A stretch of 47,974 bases of DNA from DATBDE01 sp036270095. GTDB taxonomy: Bacteria; Actinomycetota; Thermoleophilia; Solirubrobacterales; Solirubrobacteraceae. How positions within the stretch are numbered: position 1 is the first letter of the stretch; each line of letters starts with the position of its first letter. The stretch is from the NCBI GenBank assembly GCA_036270095.1, contig DATBDE010000018.1:1-47974 (forward strand), given 5' to 3'. The position numbers and the translations under genes were made by a program. A model generated the notes under the pieces. The model was not told where the DNA came from. It searched no databases and saw only the letters and a program-made list of their open reading frames with translations. Below, one piece after another: positions 18,239-26,779 of this stretch.

Positions 18239-18252
18239 CGTCGGATGATGAC

Positions 18253-18271
18253 GACGCCCGGAGCGGGCGTC
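18253..18271 (-). terminator. Hairpin after the cyclase gene
   Basis: gacgcccg-gag-cgggcgtc forms a perfect 8-bp stem with a 3-nt loop in the gap between the cyclase stop (18294) and the response-regulator start. No U-run follows, so it is a candidate intrinsic-like terminator or mRNA 3' stabiliser only. Confidence 0.4.
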
Positions 18272-18293
18272 ATCCCCCGCGCCGACCTGTTCA

Positions 18294-19478
18294 TCAACTG
18301 GCAAGGGCGGCGTCGATGCGCGCGACCGCGATCAGACCGGCGTCGCGGACCGCCTTCTCGTCGGCGCTGTCGAGGTCGGCGAGGGCGCGATAGGCCATGT
18401 GCGCCGGGGCAAGGCCGACGGCGGCGGCATCGGCTGGCTCCAGGCGCTCGATCAACGCCTTGGACGCCAGCAGCGCCCCGCCGGCGGCCGACTGCTCGAG
18501 GCGAGCGCACTCGTTGACCTCGTCGCCCAGCGCGGTGACCTCGAGCCGCCCGCCGGTGACCACCTGGCCCATGTACAGCGTGCCACCCCAGTGCACGCCC
18601 ACGCGCAGCCGGACCTCGCCCGCGCCGAGCCCGACCGCGGCGCCGGCGCGGTCGATGCCGGCCTGCAGGCCGCGGCCGACTTCGATCGCCGCCCGCGCCG
18701 CGTGCGAGGCCGAGCCGAAGTCGTCGACCACGAAGAACGCGGTCAGGCCGTCGCCGGCGTGGTCGCCCACGATCCCGCCGCCGTCGATGATCACGTCGTC
18801 CGACGTTGTACTGAAGTCGCGGATGAAGTCGAAGTAGCTGCTGCTCGGCAGCCGCCGCGACAGCTTCCCCGACGCCTCCACGTCGGCGAACAGGATCGCG
18901 GCCTCGCGCCGGCCCGGCTCGACCAGGCGGGCCATGCGCTCGAAGTGGGTCAGGCGCCCGCGTGTGACCATGGCCAGGAGGCCGGCGGGGAGGTTGGAGC
19001 CGTACAGGTACAGCGTGGCCGCGGCCGTGCCGTCGGGGCTTCGGGCGCGCACGCCGAAGTAGCGGATGAGCCCCAGCGACGCCCCGACCGAGCGCAGGCG
19101 GATCACCGACGTCCACGTGCCCACCTGCGCGGGCTCGGCCTCCTCGACGATCGGGCGCAGCTCGGGTGTGACCATGCCGGCGAGGCGGTCGCGCACGCTG
19201 GGGTCGTCGGCGAGCATCTGGGGCAGGTTCTCGGCCATCCAGGTGCCGCTGCGCTCGGGTTCGATGATCGACTGCCAGAACGGCGTACCCCGTACCTCGA
19301 GGATGTGCCGGCCCAGGGCCAGGTCGGCGTCGTCGTTGCGCCCGAGGATGCCGCGCAGCTGGCTGGTCACGTAGACCAGCCGCCAGTCGGCGTCGCACAC
19401 CTCGGCCGCCCACCCGGTCTCCTCGAGGTCGGACGCGATCGCGCGCAGCGGCTTCGGCAGGTCCTCGACAACGACCAC
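18294..19478 (-). CDS. Class III adenylate/guanylate cyclase
   Basis: 394-residue soluble protein. The N-terminal ~150 residues look like a PAS-type sensor; the C-terminal cyclase homology domain starts near 190. Metal-binding aspartates are Asp199 in AAILFADVEASGKL and Asp243 in GDHAGDGLTAFFV; the transition-state Asn322 and Arg326 are in ALGDEVNECARLEQ. It should therefore be catalytically competent; ATP versus GTP preference is not decided here. The GTG start lies only 17 nt from the start of the divergent dehydrogenase gene. Confidence 0.88.
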   Translation of the reverse strand: MVVVEDLPKPLRAIASDLEETGWAAEVCDADWRLVYVTSQLRGILGRNDDADLALGRHILEVRGTPFWQSIIEPERSGTWMAENLPQMLADDPSVRDRLAGMVTPELRPIVEEAEPAQVGTWTSVIRLRSVGASLGLIRYFGVRARSPDGTAAATLYLYGSNLPAGLLAMVTRGRLTHFERMARLVEPGRREAAILFADVEASGKLSRRLPSSSYFDFIRDFSTTSDDVIIDGGGIVGDHAGDGLTAFFVVDDFGSASHAARAAIEVGRGLQAGIDRAGAAVGLGAGEVRLRVGVHWGGTLYMGQVVTGGRLEVTALGDEVNECARLEQSAAGGALLASKALIERLEPADAAAVGLAPAHMAYRALADLDSADEKAVRDAGLIAVARIDAALAS

Positions 19479-19495
19479 GCTGCCATGATCGCAGC

Positions 19496-20485
19496 GTGCA
19501 GGTCATGGAGCTCCCGCAGCCCGGCGAGCGTTTGCGGCACGCCGAGCGCCCCGACCTCGAGGCGCCGACCGGCCGCGACGTGCTCCTCGACGTGCACGCC
19601 TGCGGCGTCTGCCGCACCGACCTCCACATCGCCGACGGCGAGGTCAAGGCGCCCCGCTATCCGGTCGTTCCCGGGCACCAGATCGTGGCCACCGTGCTCG
19701 AGGCCGGGCCCGAGGCCGACGTCGAGCCCGGCGCCCGCGTCGGCGTCCCCTGGCTGGGTTGGGTGGACGGGACGTGCCGGTTCTGCGCCTCCGGGCGCGA
19801 GAACCTGTGCGTGGCCGCGCGCTTCACCGGCCTGGACCGCGACGGCGGCTACGCCCAGCGGGCGGTGGCCGATGCGCGCTTCGTGCTCCCGCTGCCCGAT
19901 GCCTACACCGACCTCCAGGTGGCGCCGCTGCTGTGCGCAGGCCTGATCGGCTTCCGCTCCTACCGGTTCACCGGCGACGCGGAGCGGCTCGGCCTCTACG
20001 GGTTCGGCTCCAGCGCCCACCTCATCGCCCAGGTCGCGGTGTGGGAGGGCAAGCGCGTGTTCGCGTTCACCTCACCGGGCGACACCGAGATCCAGGCCTT
20101 TGCGCGCTCGCTCGGGGCCGAGTGGGCCGGCGGCTCGGACGAGGCCCCACCCGAGCCGCTGGACGCGGCGATCATCTTCGCCCCCGTCGGCCCGCTGGTG
20201 CCCGCTGCGCTGCGCGCGCTGGACCGCGGCGGCATGGTGGTGTGCGCGGGCATCCACATGAGCGACATCCCCGCCTTCCCCTACGAGATCCTGTGGGGGG
20301 AGCGCGCGGTGCGCTCGGTCGCCAACTTGACGCGCCAAGACGGCGTCGAGTTCCTCGACCTCGCGCCGCGCGTGCCCGTCCGGACCACGGTGACCGAGTA
20401 CGGGCTCGACGACGCCAACGACGCCCTCGACGCGGTCCGCCACGGCCGCATCGAGGGCTCGGCGGTGATCCTCCCGCCGCGATGA
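19496..20485 (+). CDS. Zinc-dependent alcohol dehydrogenase family protein
   Basis: 329-residue medium-chain dehydrogenase/reductase, AdhA-like. Catalytic zinc ligands are visible in HACGVCRTDLH (Cys36) and VVPGHQIVATV (His61). The structural-zinc loop reads WVDGTCRFCASGRENLC: Cys94, Cys97 and Cys105 are present, but the first ligand of the usual CxxCxxC set is Asp91. The nucleotide-binding stretch is LGLYGFGSSAHLIAQVAV. Start is GTG at 19496, with an ATG at 19505 as alternative. It is coupled to the SRPBCC gene by an ATGA overlap. Substrate unknown. Confidence 0.9.
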   Translation: MQVMELPQPGERLRHAERPDLEAPTGRDVLLDVHACGVCRTDLHIADGEVKAPRYPVVPGHQIVATVLEAGPEADVEPGARVGVPWLGWVDGTCRFCASGRENLCVAARFTGLDRDGGYAQRAVADARFVLPLPDAYTDLQVAPLLCAGLIGFRSYRFTGDAERLGLYGFGSSAHLIAQVAVWEGKRVFAFTSPGDTEIQAFARSLGAEWAGGSDEAPPEPLDAAIIFAPVGPLVPAALRALDRGGMVVCAGIHMSDIPAFPYEILWGERAVRSVANLTRQDGVEFLDLAPRVPVRTTVTEYGLDDANDALDAVRHGRIEGSAVILPPR

Positions 20486-20985
20486 GCGCCAACAGCGTCC
20501 GCGCCGCCCGCCGGGTCGGGGCCGACCCGGAGGCGGTCTTCGCCTTCCTGTCCGACCTCGAGAACCACTGGGAGCTGACGGCCGCCTGGGTGCAGGTGCG
20601 CAGCCTGGACCGCACCGACGACGGTCACGCCCGGGGCGCCCACGTGCAGCTGTGTGGGCCGGCCGGCCTGCGCCGGTCCGCGCGCACGCGTCTGCTCGAG
20701 CGCGACCCGCCGCGGCGGGTCGCCGGCACCGCGGAGGTCGGTCGGCGCACGCGCGCGCAGGTGGCCTGGGACCTCGAGCCCGACCGTGACGGCACGCTCG
20801 TGTGCCTGAGCGCCGACGTCGCCGCGCTGGGCCCGCTGGACCGCCTGCTGTGGGTCGCGGTGGGACGGCGGGTGATGGAGCGCGGGTTCCCGGCGGTGCT
20901 CGCACGCCTGGAGTCCATCATCGAGGCGCCCGATTCCGGTAGCGTCGCGCTATCGAGTCCAGCGCCCCCATCCACGAGCCGATAA
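20482..20985 (+). CDS. SRPBCC-fold (polyketide cyclase/START-like) protein
   Basis: 167-residue protein of the SRPBCC superfamily, which binds hydrophobic ligands in a helix-grip fold. Hallmarks are the N-terminal RVGADPEAVFAFLSDLENHWELT, the central strands with TDDGHARGAHVQL, and the C-terminal helix RRVMERGFPAVLARLESI. It is translated with the upstream dehydrogenase (ATGA). The last ~15 residues are low-complexity and overlap the probable upstream region of the DUF4383 gene. Ligand unknown. Confidence 0.8.
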   Translation: MSANSVRAARRVGADPEAVFAFLSDLENHWELTAAWVQVRSLDRTDDGHARGAHVQLCGPAGLRRSARTRLLERDPPRRVAGTAEVGRRTRAQVAWDLEPDRDGTLVCLSADVAALGPLDRLLWVAVGRRVMERGFPAVLARLESIIEAPDSGSVALSSPAPPSTSR

Positions 20986-21041
20986 CGCATCACCACCCGA
21001 CGCCCAAGGAGACCCAGAACTGGGCGCGCTGGTACGCGATC

Positions 21042-21452
21042 GTGTTCGGCGGGGTGCTCACCGTGGTGGGCATCACGGGCTTCCTCGCCGACGCCCACTT
21101 CGACTCCACGCACCACAGCTCGTTCCTCGGGCTGTGGGACGTCAACGGCTGGTACAACCTCTTCCACCTGGTCGTCGGCCTCATCGGCCTCGCCGTCGCG
21201 GTCTCACCCAACCGGCTCCACGTGCGCTGGTACGCGGGCGTCTCCGGAGCGGTCTGGCTCGCCCTGGCCATCTGGGGCTTCTATGAGACCGTGGGCACCG
21301 AGATCGTCAGCGGCCTGCCCAACACGACGGGCGCCAACATCTTCCACCTGATCCTCGGGCTGCTCGGGATAGCGGCCTGCGCCCACGGGATATTCATCCC
21401 CCAGGGCGCCCGCCACGATGACCACACCGGCCCGGCCAGTAAGGGCTTCTAG
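21042..21452 (+). CDS. DUF4383 membrane protein
   Basis: Four-helix membrane protein of the DUF4383 family, function unknown. Helices are at about residues 2-17, 38-54, 67-84 and 98-118 of the GTG-started form (136 residues). The conserved LGLWDVNGWYNLFHLVVGLIG and ANIFHLILGLLGI repeats are visible. The frame is open back to 20943, and the upstream codons read ETQNWARWYAIVFGG, which resembles the family N-terminus, so the true start is probably further up although only ATC/ATA codons are available. Its stop shares CTAG with the convergent acyl-CoA synthetase gene. Confidence 0.82.
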   Translation: MFGGVLTVVGITGFLADAHFDSTHHSSFLGLWDVNGWYNLFHLVVGLIGLAVAVSPNRLHVRWYAGVSGAVWLALAIWGFYETVGTEIVSGLPNTTGANIFHLILGLLGIAACAHGIFIPQGARHDDHTGPASKGF

Positions 21453-23086
21453 CTCTTCGCCAGCTCGCGCTTGAGGATCTTGCCGGTGGCGGTGCGCGGC
21501 AGCTCGTCGACGAACTGGATCTCCCGGGGAACCTTGTAGGCCGCGAGGTTGGCCTTGACGTAGTCCTTGAGCTGCTTCTCGGTCACGGTCTGGCCCTTGC
21601 GCTTGACCACCGCCGCCTTCAGGCGCTGGCCGAACTTCTCGTCGTCGATGCCGAACACCGCCACGTCGGCGACGCCCTTGTGGCCGGAGAGCAGGTCCTC
21701 CACCTCGCCGGGGAACACGTTCTCGCCGCCCGAGACGATCATGTCGTCGTCGCGGCCGTCGACGTGCAGGCGGCCGCCGCGGTCGAAGTGCCCGACGTCG
21801 CCGGTGGCCATGAGGCCGTTGATGACCTCCTTGCTGCCCCCGCCGGTGTAGCCCTCGAACATCATCTCGTTGCCCACGAAGATGCGCCCGGTGTCGCCCT
21901 GCGGAACCTCGCGGCCCTCGTCGTCGTAGAGCTTGACGATCGTGCCGCGGGGCGGCTGCCCGGCGGTGCCGGGGGCGGCGCGCAGGTCCTCGGGCGTGGC
22001 GATCGTGGCCCAGGCGACCTCCGTCGAGCCGTAGAGGTTGTAGACGAGGTCGCCGAAGGCATCCATGGTCGCGGTCGCGAGCGGGCCGGGCAGGGCCGAG
22101 CCACTGACAGCGATCACCCGCAGCGCGCGCAGGTCGTAGCGATCGCGGACGTCCTCGGGCAGCTCGAGGATGCGCTGCAGCATCACCGGCACGACCACGA
22201 GCGCCGAGGCGCGGTGCTCGGCGGTTGCGGCGAGCGTCTGCTCGGGGTCGAAGCGACGGCGCAGCACCAGGGTCGAGCCGAACAGGATCCCGAGCACGAA
22301 GTGCGCGAAGCCCCAGGCGTGGAACAACGGCGCGGCGATCATCGTGACCTCGCCCTCGTGCAGCGGGATCTTCGACAGCAGCGCCGCCGCCGGCTCGACG
22401 GAGGTCGGCGACTGGCGCGTCGCGCCCTTCGGCGTGCCGGTGGTCCCCGAGGTGAGGATCACCGTGCGGCCGGGCTCGCCCGGCGGCACCGGGTCGGAAG
22501 GGTCGCCGCGGCGGATCAGGTGCTCGAGCGAGTCGTCGATCTCGATCGCGTCGTCGTCGCCGTCGACCTCCTCCCAGGCCACGTAGGTCTTGCGGCCCTC
22601 AGCGGCGTCGGCCACGAGGTCGGTGAACTCCTGGTCGTAGACGATCGCGCGGGCGTCCTCGCGCTTGACCACGTCGCTGATCTGCGGCCCGGCGAAGGAG
22701 GTGTTCAGGTACAGGCAGTGGGCGCCGAGCTTGGACAGCGCCACGGTGGCGTCGACGAAGCCGCGGTGGTTGCGGCACATGACGGCGACGCGATCGCCCT
22801 CGCCGATGCCGTCGTCGGCCAGCGCGTGCGCGAGCGCGTTCGTGCGCCGGTTCACCTCCGCGAACGTGAGCGCCCCGAGCTCGTCGATCAGCGCGGTGTC
22901 GTCCGGGCGGGTGAAGGACGCGGCGAGGTAGCCCAGCGCGGGGGTCGGCCCCCAGGCCAGGTACAGGCGGCCGATGCGCACGAGGTGGTCGGGGCGCATC
23001 GGCCGGATGAGGCCGGAGGAGATCAGCGTCCCGACGTTCAGGACGCGGGTCTCGATTCCGGTGAGCAGCTTCATGGCCTGCGCCAT
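21449..23086 (-). CDS. AMP-binding acyl-CoA synthetase
   Basis: Adenylate-forming enzyme that activates a carboxylic (probably fatty) acid to its CoA thioester. Motifs: P-loop-like VILTSGTTGTPKGATRQSP (about residue 210), YNLYGSTEVAWATIATPE, the ATP-binding TGDVGHFDRGGRLHVDGRDDD, and the C-terminal catalytic lysine in RTATGKILKREL. 545 residues. It opens with ATG at 23086; the second ATG at 23074 (MKLLTGIETRVLN) may be the true start since a TAGGGT box lies directly before the first one. Chain length specificity cannot be told. Monocistronic and convergent with DUF4383. Confidence 0.92.
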   Translation of the reverse strand: MAQAMKLLTGIETRVLNVGTLISSGLIRPMRPDHLVRIGRLYLAWGPTPALGYLAASFTRPDDTALIDELGALTFAEVNRRTNALAHALADDGIGEGDRVAVMCRNHRGFVDATVALSKLGAHCLYLNTSFAGPQISDVVKREDARAIVYDQEFTDLVADAAEGRKTYVAWEEVDGDDDAIEIDDSLEHLIRRGDPSDPVPPGEPGRTVILTSGTTGTPKGATRQSPTSVEPAAALLSKIPLHEGEVTMIAAPLFHAWGFAHFVLGILFGSTLVLRRRFDPEQTLAATAEHRASALVVVPVMLQRILELPEDVRDRYDLRALRVIAVSGSALPGPLATATMDAFGDLVYNLYGSTEVAWATIATPEDLRAAPGTAGQPPRGTIVKLYDDEGREVPQGDTGRIFVGNEMMFEGYTGGGSKEVINGLMATGDVGHFDRGGRLHVDGRDDDMIVSGGENVFPGEVEDLLSGHKGVADVAVFGIDDEKFGQRLKAAVVKRKGQTVTEKQLKDYVKANLAAYKVPREIQFVDELPRTATGKILKRELAKS

Positions 23087-23177
23087 ACCCTAAGGCAGCA
23101 GCGCGTGAACGCGACCGTTCCCAAGACGGCGCTGTCAGGAGAGCCGTCCGGCCGGCGACCTACGGTGAGGAGTCGTC

Positions 23178-24494
23178 ATGGAAGCCGCTTTTCCCCTGCG
23201 TCCGCCCTCCGTCCGCACGATCGGCGACCGCGTCGCCGTCGACGGCCTCGTGGTCGACGATCCTGTCGCCGTCCGGCTCGTGCGCGAGCGCGAGGAGGCG
23301 GGCGACGACCCGGCCCAGCTGCTGCTCGACGCGGTCGAGATCGGCGCCCGCGTACTCGACCGCGAGCAGGCCGGTGCGAACGCCGAGTTCGTGCGCACCG
23401 AGTTCGAGAAGCAGGCGCGCGAGGTCGAGGCCGCGTTCGGCGAGCAGGCCGGCGCGGTGGGCGAGCGTCTGGCCAAGCAGCTCGAGGACGTGTTCGGGCC
23501 CGAGAACGGGTCGCTGTCCAAGGCGCTCGAGCGCCACTTCTCCGACGACTCCTCGGGCTCGGTGCAGCAGCGCGTACGCGCGCTTGTGGCCGAGGTCATG
23601 GCCCAGGCGCGGCAGGATCTGTTGCAGCAGTTCTCGGCCGCCGACGGGCGCAACCCGCTGGCCGACTTCAAGGCCGCCTCGCTGGCGATGATGAAGCGGG
23701 CCGCCGAGCAGCAGGACACGCACCTGACGGCCATGCGCGACCGCATGGCCGCGCTCGAGCGCCAGCTCCAGGGCCTGCGCGACGAGAAGGCCGCGTCGGT
23801 GGAGCTCGCCGTCGAGCGCGAGCGCGGCACGGCCAAGGGGCGCACGTTCGAGGAGGCCGTCTTCGACGCCGTCGAGGCGATCGCGGCCGCCCAGGGCGAC
23901 TGCGCCGAACCGGTCGGCGACCTGGCCGAGGGCGGCGGCAAGCGCGGCGATGTCGTCGTCTCGGTCGACGCCGCCACCGGCCCGGCCCGCGGGCGCATCG
24001 TCATCGAGGCCAAGGACCGGCGCATCTCGCGCAAGAAGTCGCTCGAGGAGCTGGCCGAGGGGCTGGACCAGCGCTCGGCGCAGTTCGGCGTCTGGGTCGT
24101 GCCCTCCGAGGAGGAGCTGCCCGCCGGCGTGCGCGACCTGCGCGAGGTCGACGGCGACAAGCTCTACGTGGTCTTCGACCCCGAGGACGGCGCGCGCGTC
24201 GGCCTCGAGGTCGCCTACAAGCTCGCCCGCGCCCGTGTCCTCCTGACGCGCGACGAGGTCGAGGGGCTCGACCCCGCGCTGGTGGCCGAGCGGGTCGAGC
24301 TCGCGCGGCGCGCTATGGAGGACGTGCGCCGGATCAAGCAGCAGCTCACCGGCGCCACCACCGCGATCGGCTCGGCGCGCGAGGTCCTCGACGAGATGGC
24401 CGCGGGCGTGCGCGCGCGGCTCGGGGAGATCGACGACGCCGTGGCCGAGGCGCTCGCGCGCGAGCCCGAGCAGCGCTCGCTGAACCTGCGCTAG
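23178..24494 (+). CDS. Coiled-coil protein with PD-(D/E)XK-like nuclease domain
   Basis: 438-residue protein that I do not recognise by name. Residues ~60-215 are charged and helical, predicted coiled coil. From ~222 a domain resembles the restriction-endonuclease fold: a helix with Glu225/Glu226 (RTFEEAVFDAVEA), then KRGDVVVSV with Asp258, then GRIVIEAKDRR with Glu277-x-Lys279, then LDQRSAQFGVWVVPSEEEL with a conserved-looking Gln. A second helical region ends the protein. The pattern matches DUF2130-like/RmuC-like architecture; nuclease activity is inference. A GAGGAG ribosome site precedes the ATG. It is monocistronic and divergent from the acyl-CoA synthetase. Its stop shares CTAG with the PfpI gene. 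Confidence 0.75.
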   Translation: MEAAFPLRPPSVRTIGDRVAVDGLVVDDPVAVRLVREREEAGDDPAQLLLDAVEIGARVLDREQAGANAEFVRTEFEKQAREVEAAFGEQAGAVGERLAKQLEDVFGPENGSLSKALERHFSDDSSGSVQQRVRALVAEVMAQARQDLLQQFSAADGRNPLADFKAASLAMMKRAAEQQDTHLTAMRDRMAALERQLQGLRDEKAASVELAVERERGTAKGRTFEEAVFDAVEAIAAAQGDCAEPVGDLAEGGGKRGDVVVSVDAATGPARGRIVIEAKDRRISRKKSLEELAEGLDQRSAQFGVWVVPSEEELPAGVRDLREVDGDKLYVVFDPEDGARVGLEVAYKLARARVLLTRDEVEGLDPALVAERVELARRAMEDVRRIKQQLTGATTAIGSAREVLDEMAAGVRARLGEIDDAVAEALAREPEQRSLNLR

Positions 24495-25123
24495 GCGTTC
24501 TGCACGCCCAGGCCGCGCACGAGCGCGACGATCTCGTCCGGGGCGGTCTCGGGCGAGCCGGCGTCGAAGGGCGGCTGCGGGTCGTACTCGATGCCGAGCT
24601 GGATGGCCTGCGCGACGACGTCGCCGCACTCGCGCGCGACGAGGTGCAGGGCCATGTCGATGCCCGAGGACACGCCGGCCGCGGTCACGACCTTGCCGCG
24701 CTCGACCACGCGGTCGGGGAGCGGCACGGCACCCAGGGCGGCGAGCTCGTCGCGGGCCAGCCAGTGCGTCGTGGCCTCGACGCCGTCGAGGATCCCCGCC
24801 GCCGCCAGCAGCAGCGACCCGGTGCACACCGACGTCGTCCACGTGCTGTGCGCGTGGGCCTCGCGCAGCCAGCCCAGGACCGCCTCGTTGTCGAACAGTT
24901 CGCGCGTGCCGTAGCCGCCCGGCACGACCACGACGTCCGGGTGCGGGCACTCGCGCAGCGGCGCGTCGGCGGTCATGGCCAGCGTGCCCTGCTCGGTGCG
25001 CACCGGGCCGGGCTCGGTGGCCACGAAGGTCAACTCGGCGCCGGGGATGCGGCCGAGGACGTCGTAGGGGCCGACGGCGTCCAGAGCGGTGAAGCGGTCG
25101 TAGAGCAGAACGGCGATCTGCAT
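24491..25123 (-). CDS. DJ-1/PfpI family protein (copy 1)
   Basis: 210-residue glutamine amidotransferase-like protein of the DJ-1/PfpI superfamily, closest in style to isonitrile hydratase/ThiJ proteins. The nucleophile elbow is Cys100 in TTSVCTGSLLLAAAG, with the preceding VVVVPGGYGTREL and the N-terminal ALDAVGPYDVL. It is about three-quarters identical by eye to the next gene, so the pair is a tandem duplication. ATG start; 8 nt after the second copy. The reaction is unknown; isonitrile hydration or glyoxalase-III-like activity are the family options. Confidence 0.87.
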   Translation of the reverse strand: MQIAVLLYDRFTALDAVGPYDVLGRIPGAELTFVATEPGPVRTEQGTLAMTADAPLRECPHPDVVVVPGGYGTRELFDNEAVLGWLREAHAHSTWTTSVCTGSLLLAAAGILDGVEATTHWLARDELAALGAVPLPDRVVERGKVVTAAGVSSGIDMALHLVARECGDVVAQAIQLGIEYDPQPPFDAGSPETAPDEIVALVRGLGVQNA

Positions 25124-25131
25124 GGGTCCTC

Positions 25132-25791
25132 CTAGTCGGCGTGGGCGGGGGCGCTGCGTCGCCGGGCGGCGGCCTTGGCGCGAGCGGCCTGCACGAGGTG
25201 CGCCGGCGCCTTGTCGGGCGAGCCGCTGTCGAACGGCGGCTCGGGGTCATACTCGATGGCGAGCTGGATGGCGCGGGCGGCCTCATCGCCGGCCTCCGCG
25301 GCGACGAGGCGCAGGGCCATGTCGATGCCGGACGAGACCCCCGCGGCGGTGATCACCTTGCCCCGCTGCACCACGCGCTCCGGCACGGGCACGGCGCCCA
25401 GGGCGGCGAGCTCGTCGTGCGCGAGCCAGTGCGTAGCCGCGTCGACGCCGTCGAGGATCCCGGCCGCGGCCAGCAGCAGCGAGCCGGTGCACACCGACGT
25501 CGTCCAGCGGCTGTGGGCGTGGGCCTCGCGCAGCCAGTCCAGCACGGCCGCGTCGGCCAGCAGCGCGCGGCTGCCGAAGCCCCCCGGCACGACGACCACG
25601 TCGGGGCGCGGGTGCGCGGAGAGCGGCGCGTCGGCGGTCAGCGCCAGGCTGCCCTGCTCGGTGCGCTTGGGCCCCGGCTGCGCAGCCACCAGGGTCACCT
25701 CGGCCCCAGACATGCGCGCGAGCACGTCGTAGGGGCCGACCGCATCCAGCGCGGTGATGCGGTCGTAGAGGAGGATCGCGATCGTGGTCAC
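25132..25791 (-). CDS. DJ-1/PfpI family protein (copy 2)
   Basis: 219-residue paralogue of the gene just downstream, with the same VVVVPGGFGSRAL, TTSVCTGSLLLAAAGILDG (Cys101) and AAGVSSGIDMALRLV blocks. It differs by a basic Ala/Arg tail (ARAKAAARRRSAPAHAD). The GTG start overlaps the stop of the GlxA-type regulator (GTGA), placing regulator and both enzymes in one operon. Likely controlled by that regulator; this is inferred from position. Confidence 0.87.
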   Translation of the reverse strand: MTTIAILLYDRITALDAVGPYDVLARMSGAEVTLVAAQPGPKRTEQGSLALTADAPLSAHPRPDVVVVPGGFGSRALLADAAVLDWLREAHAHSRWTTSVCTGSLLLAAAGILDGVDAATHWLAHDELAALGAVPVPERVVQRGKVITAAGVSSGIDMALRLVAAEAGDEAARAIQLAIEYDPEPPFDSGSPDKAPAHLVQAARAKAAARRRSAPAHAD

Positions 25792-26756
25792 GGGACGGGC
25801 GCCGGGGACTGGAAGCGGCGGCGGTACTCGGCCGGGGCGACGCCGAGGGCGCGCACGAAGGCGCGGCGCATCGTCTCGGTGGTCCCGAACCCGCACGCGG
25901 GCGCGACGGCGTCGATGGGCTCCGCGCTGTCCTCGAGGCGGCGACGGGCGGCCTCGACGCGCACGCGCTCGACGTAGCGGGCCGGCGTCTCGCCCACCTC
26001 GGCGCGGAAGCGGCGGGCGAAATGGCGCGGGCTCATGGCCACGCGCTCGGCCATGGCCTCGACCGCGAGGTCGCCCTCGGGGTGGTCGAGCATCCACTGC
26101 TGCAGGTCGCGGATGGCGTCGCGCTCGGCGAACTGGGAGGCGAGCTGGGCCGAGAACTGGGACTGGCCGCCGGGGCGGCGCAGGAAGAGCACAAGCCCGC
26201 GGGCCACGCCGAGCGCGACTCCACGGCCGAGGTCCTCCTCGACGATGGCGAGGGCGAGGTCCATGCCCGCCGTCACGCCGGCCGACGTCCACAGGTCGCC
26301 GTCGCGCGTGTAGATGGGCTCGGGGTCGACCTCGATGGCGGGGTAACGGCGTGCGAGCTCGCGGCACACGGCCCAGTGCGACGTCACCCGGCGGCCGTCG
26401 AGCAGGCCCGCCTCGGCCAGGAGGAAGGCGCCCGAGCACACCGAGGCCACACGGCGCGCGTCGGGCGCCCGCTCGCGCAGCCAGTCGACCAGGCGCGGGT
26501 CGGCGCGATGGGGCCGGGTGCCGTCGCCGCCGGCGACGATCAGCGTGTCGATGGCCCCGACGTCGGCCAGCGCGAGGTCGCCGGCCAGGCGCAGGCCGCT
26601 GCTCGCGGGCACCGTGTCGCCGTCCACCGTGGCGACGCGGACGTCGTAGCCGCCGCCGGCGATCCGGGCGGCGGTGTGGAAGACCTCCAGCGGACCGGTG
26701 ACGTCCAGCGACTGGACCCCGGGGAAGGCGACGATGACGACGGTGCGCGCGGACAT
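25788..26756 (-). CDS. GlxA-type AraC transcriptional regulator (DJ-1 domain + HTH)
   Basis: Regulator with an N-terminal DJ-1/PfpI-like sensor domain (RTVVIVAFPGVQSLDVTGPLEVF; Cys in ASVCSGAFLLAEAGLLDG) and a C-terminal AraC double helix-turn-helix (MSPRHFARRFRAEVGETPARYVERVRVEAARRLLE-like, then CGFGTTETMRRAFVRALGVAPAEYRR). I prefer the ATG at 26756 (322 residues) over the ATG at 26765, because an upstream motif then has the same spacing as in the VOC gene. It heads the operon with the two PfpI proteins, which share its sensor-domain fold. Inducer unknown. Confidence 0.9.
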   Translation of the reverse strand: MSARTVVIVAFPGVQSLDVTGPLEVFHTAARIAGGGYDVRVATVDGDTVPASSGLRLAGDLALADVGAIDTLIVAGGDGTRPHRADPRLVDWLRERAPDARRVASVCSGAFLLAEAGLLDGRRVTSHWAVCRELARRYPAIEVDPEPIYTRDGDLWTSAGVTAGMDLALAIVEEDLGRGVALGVARGLVLFLRRPGGQSQFSAQLASQFAERDAIRDLQQWMLDHPEGDLAVEAMAERVAMSPRHFARRFRAEVGETPARYVERVRVEAARRRLEDSAEPIDAVAPACGFGTTETMRRAFVRALGVAPAEYRRRFQSPAPVP

Positions 26757-26779
26757 GGCGTGCATGGTGCGGCCTGGAC

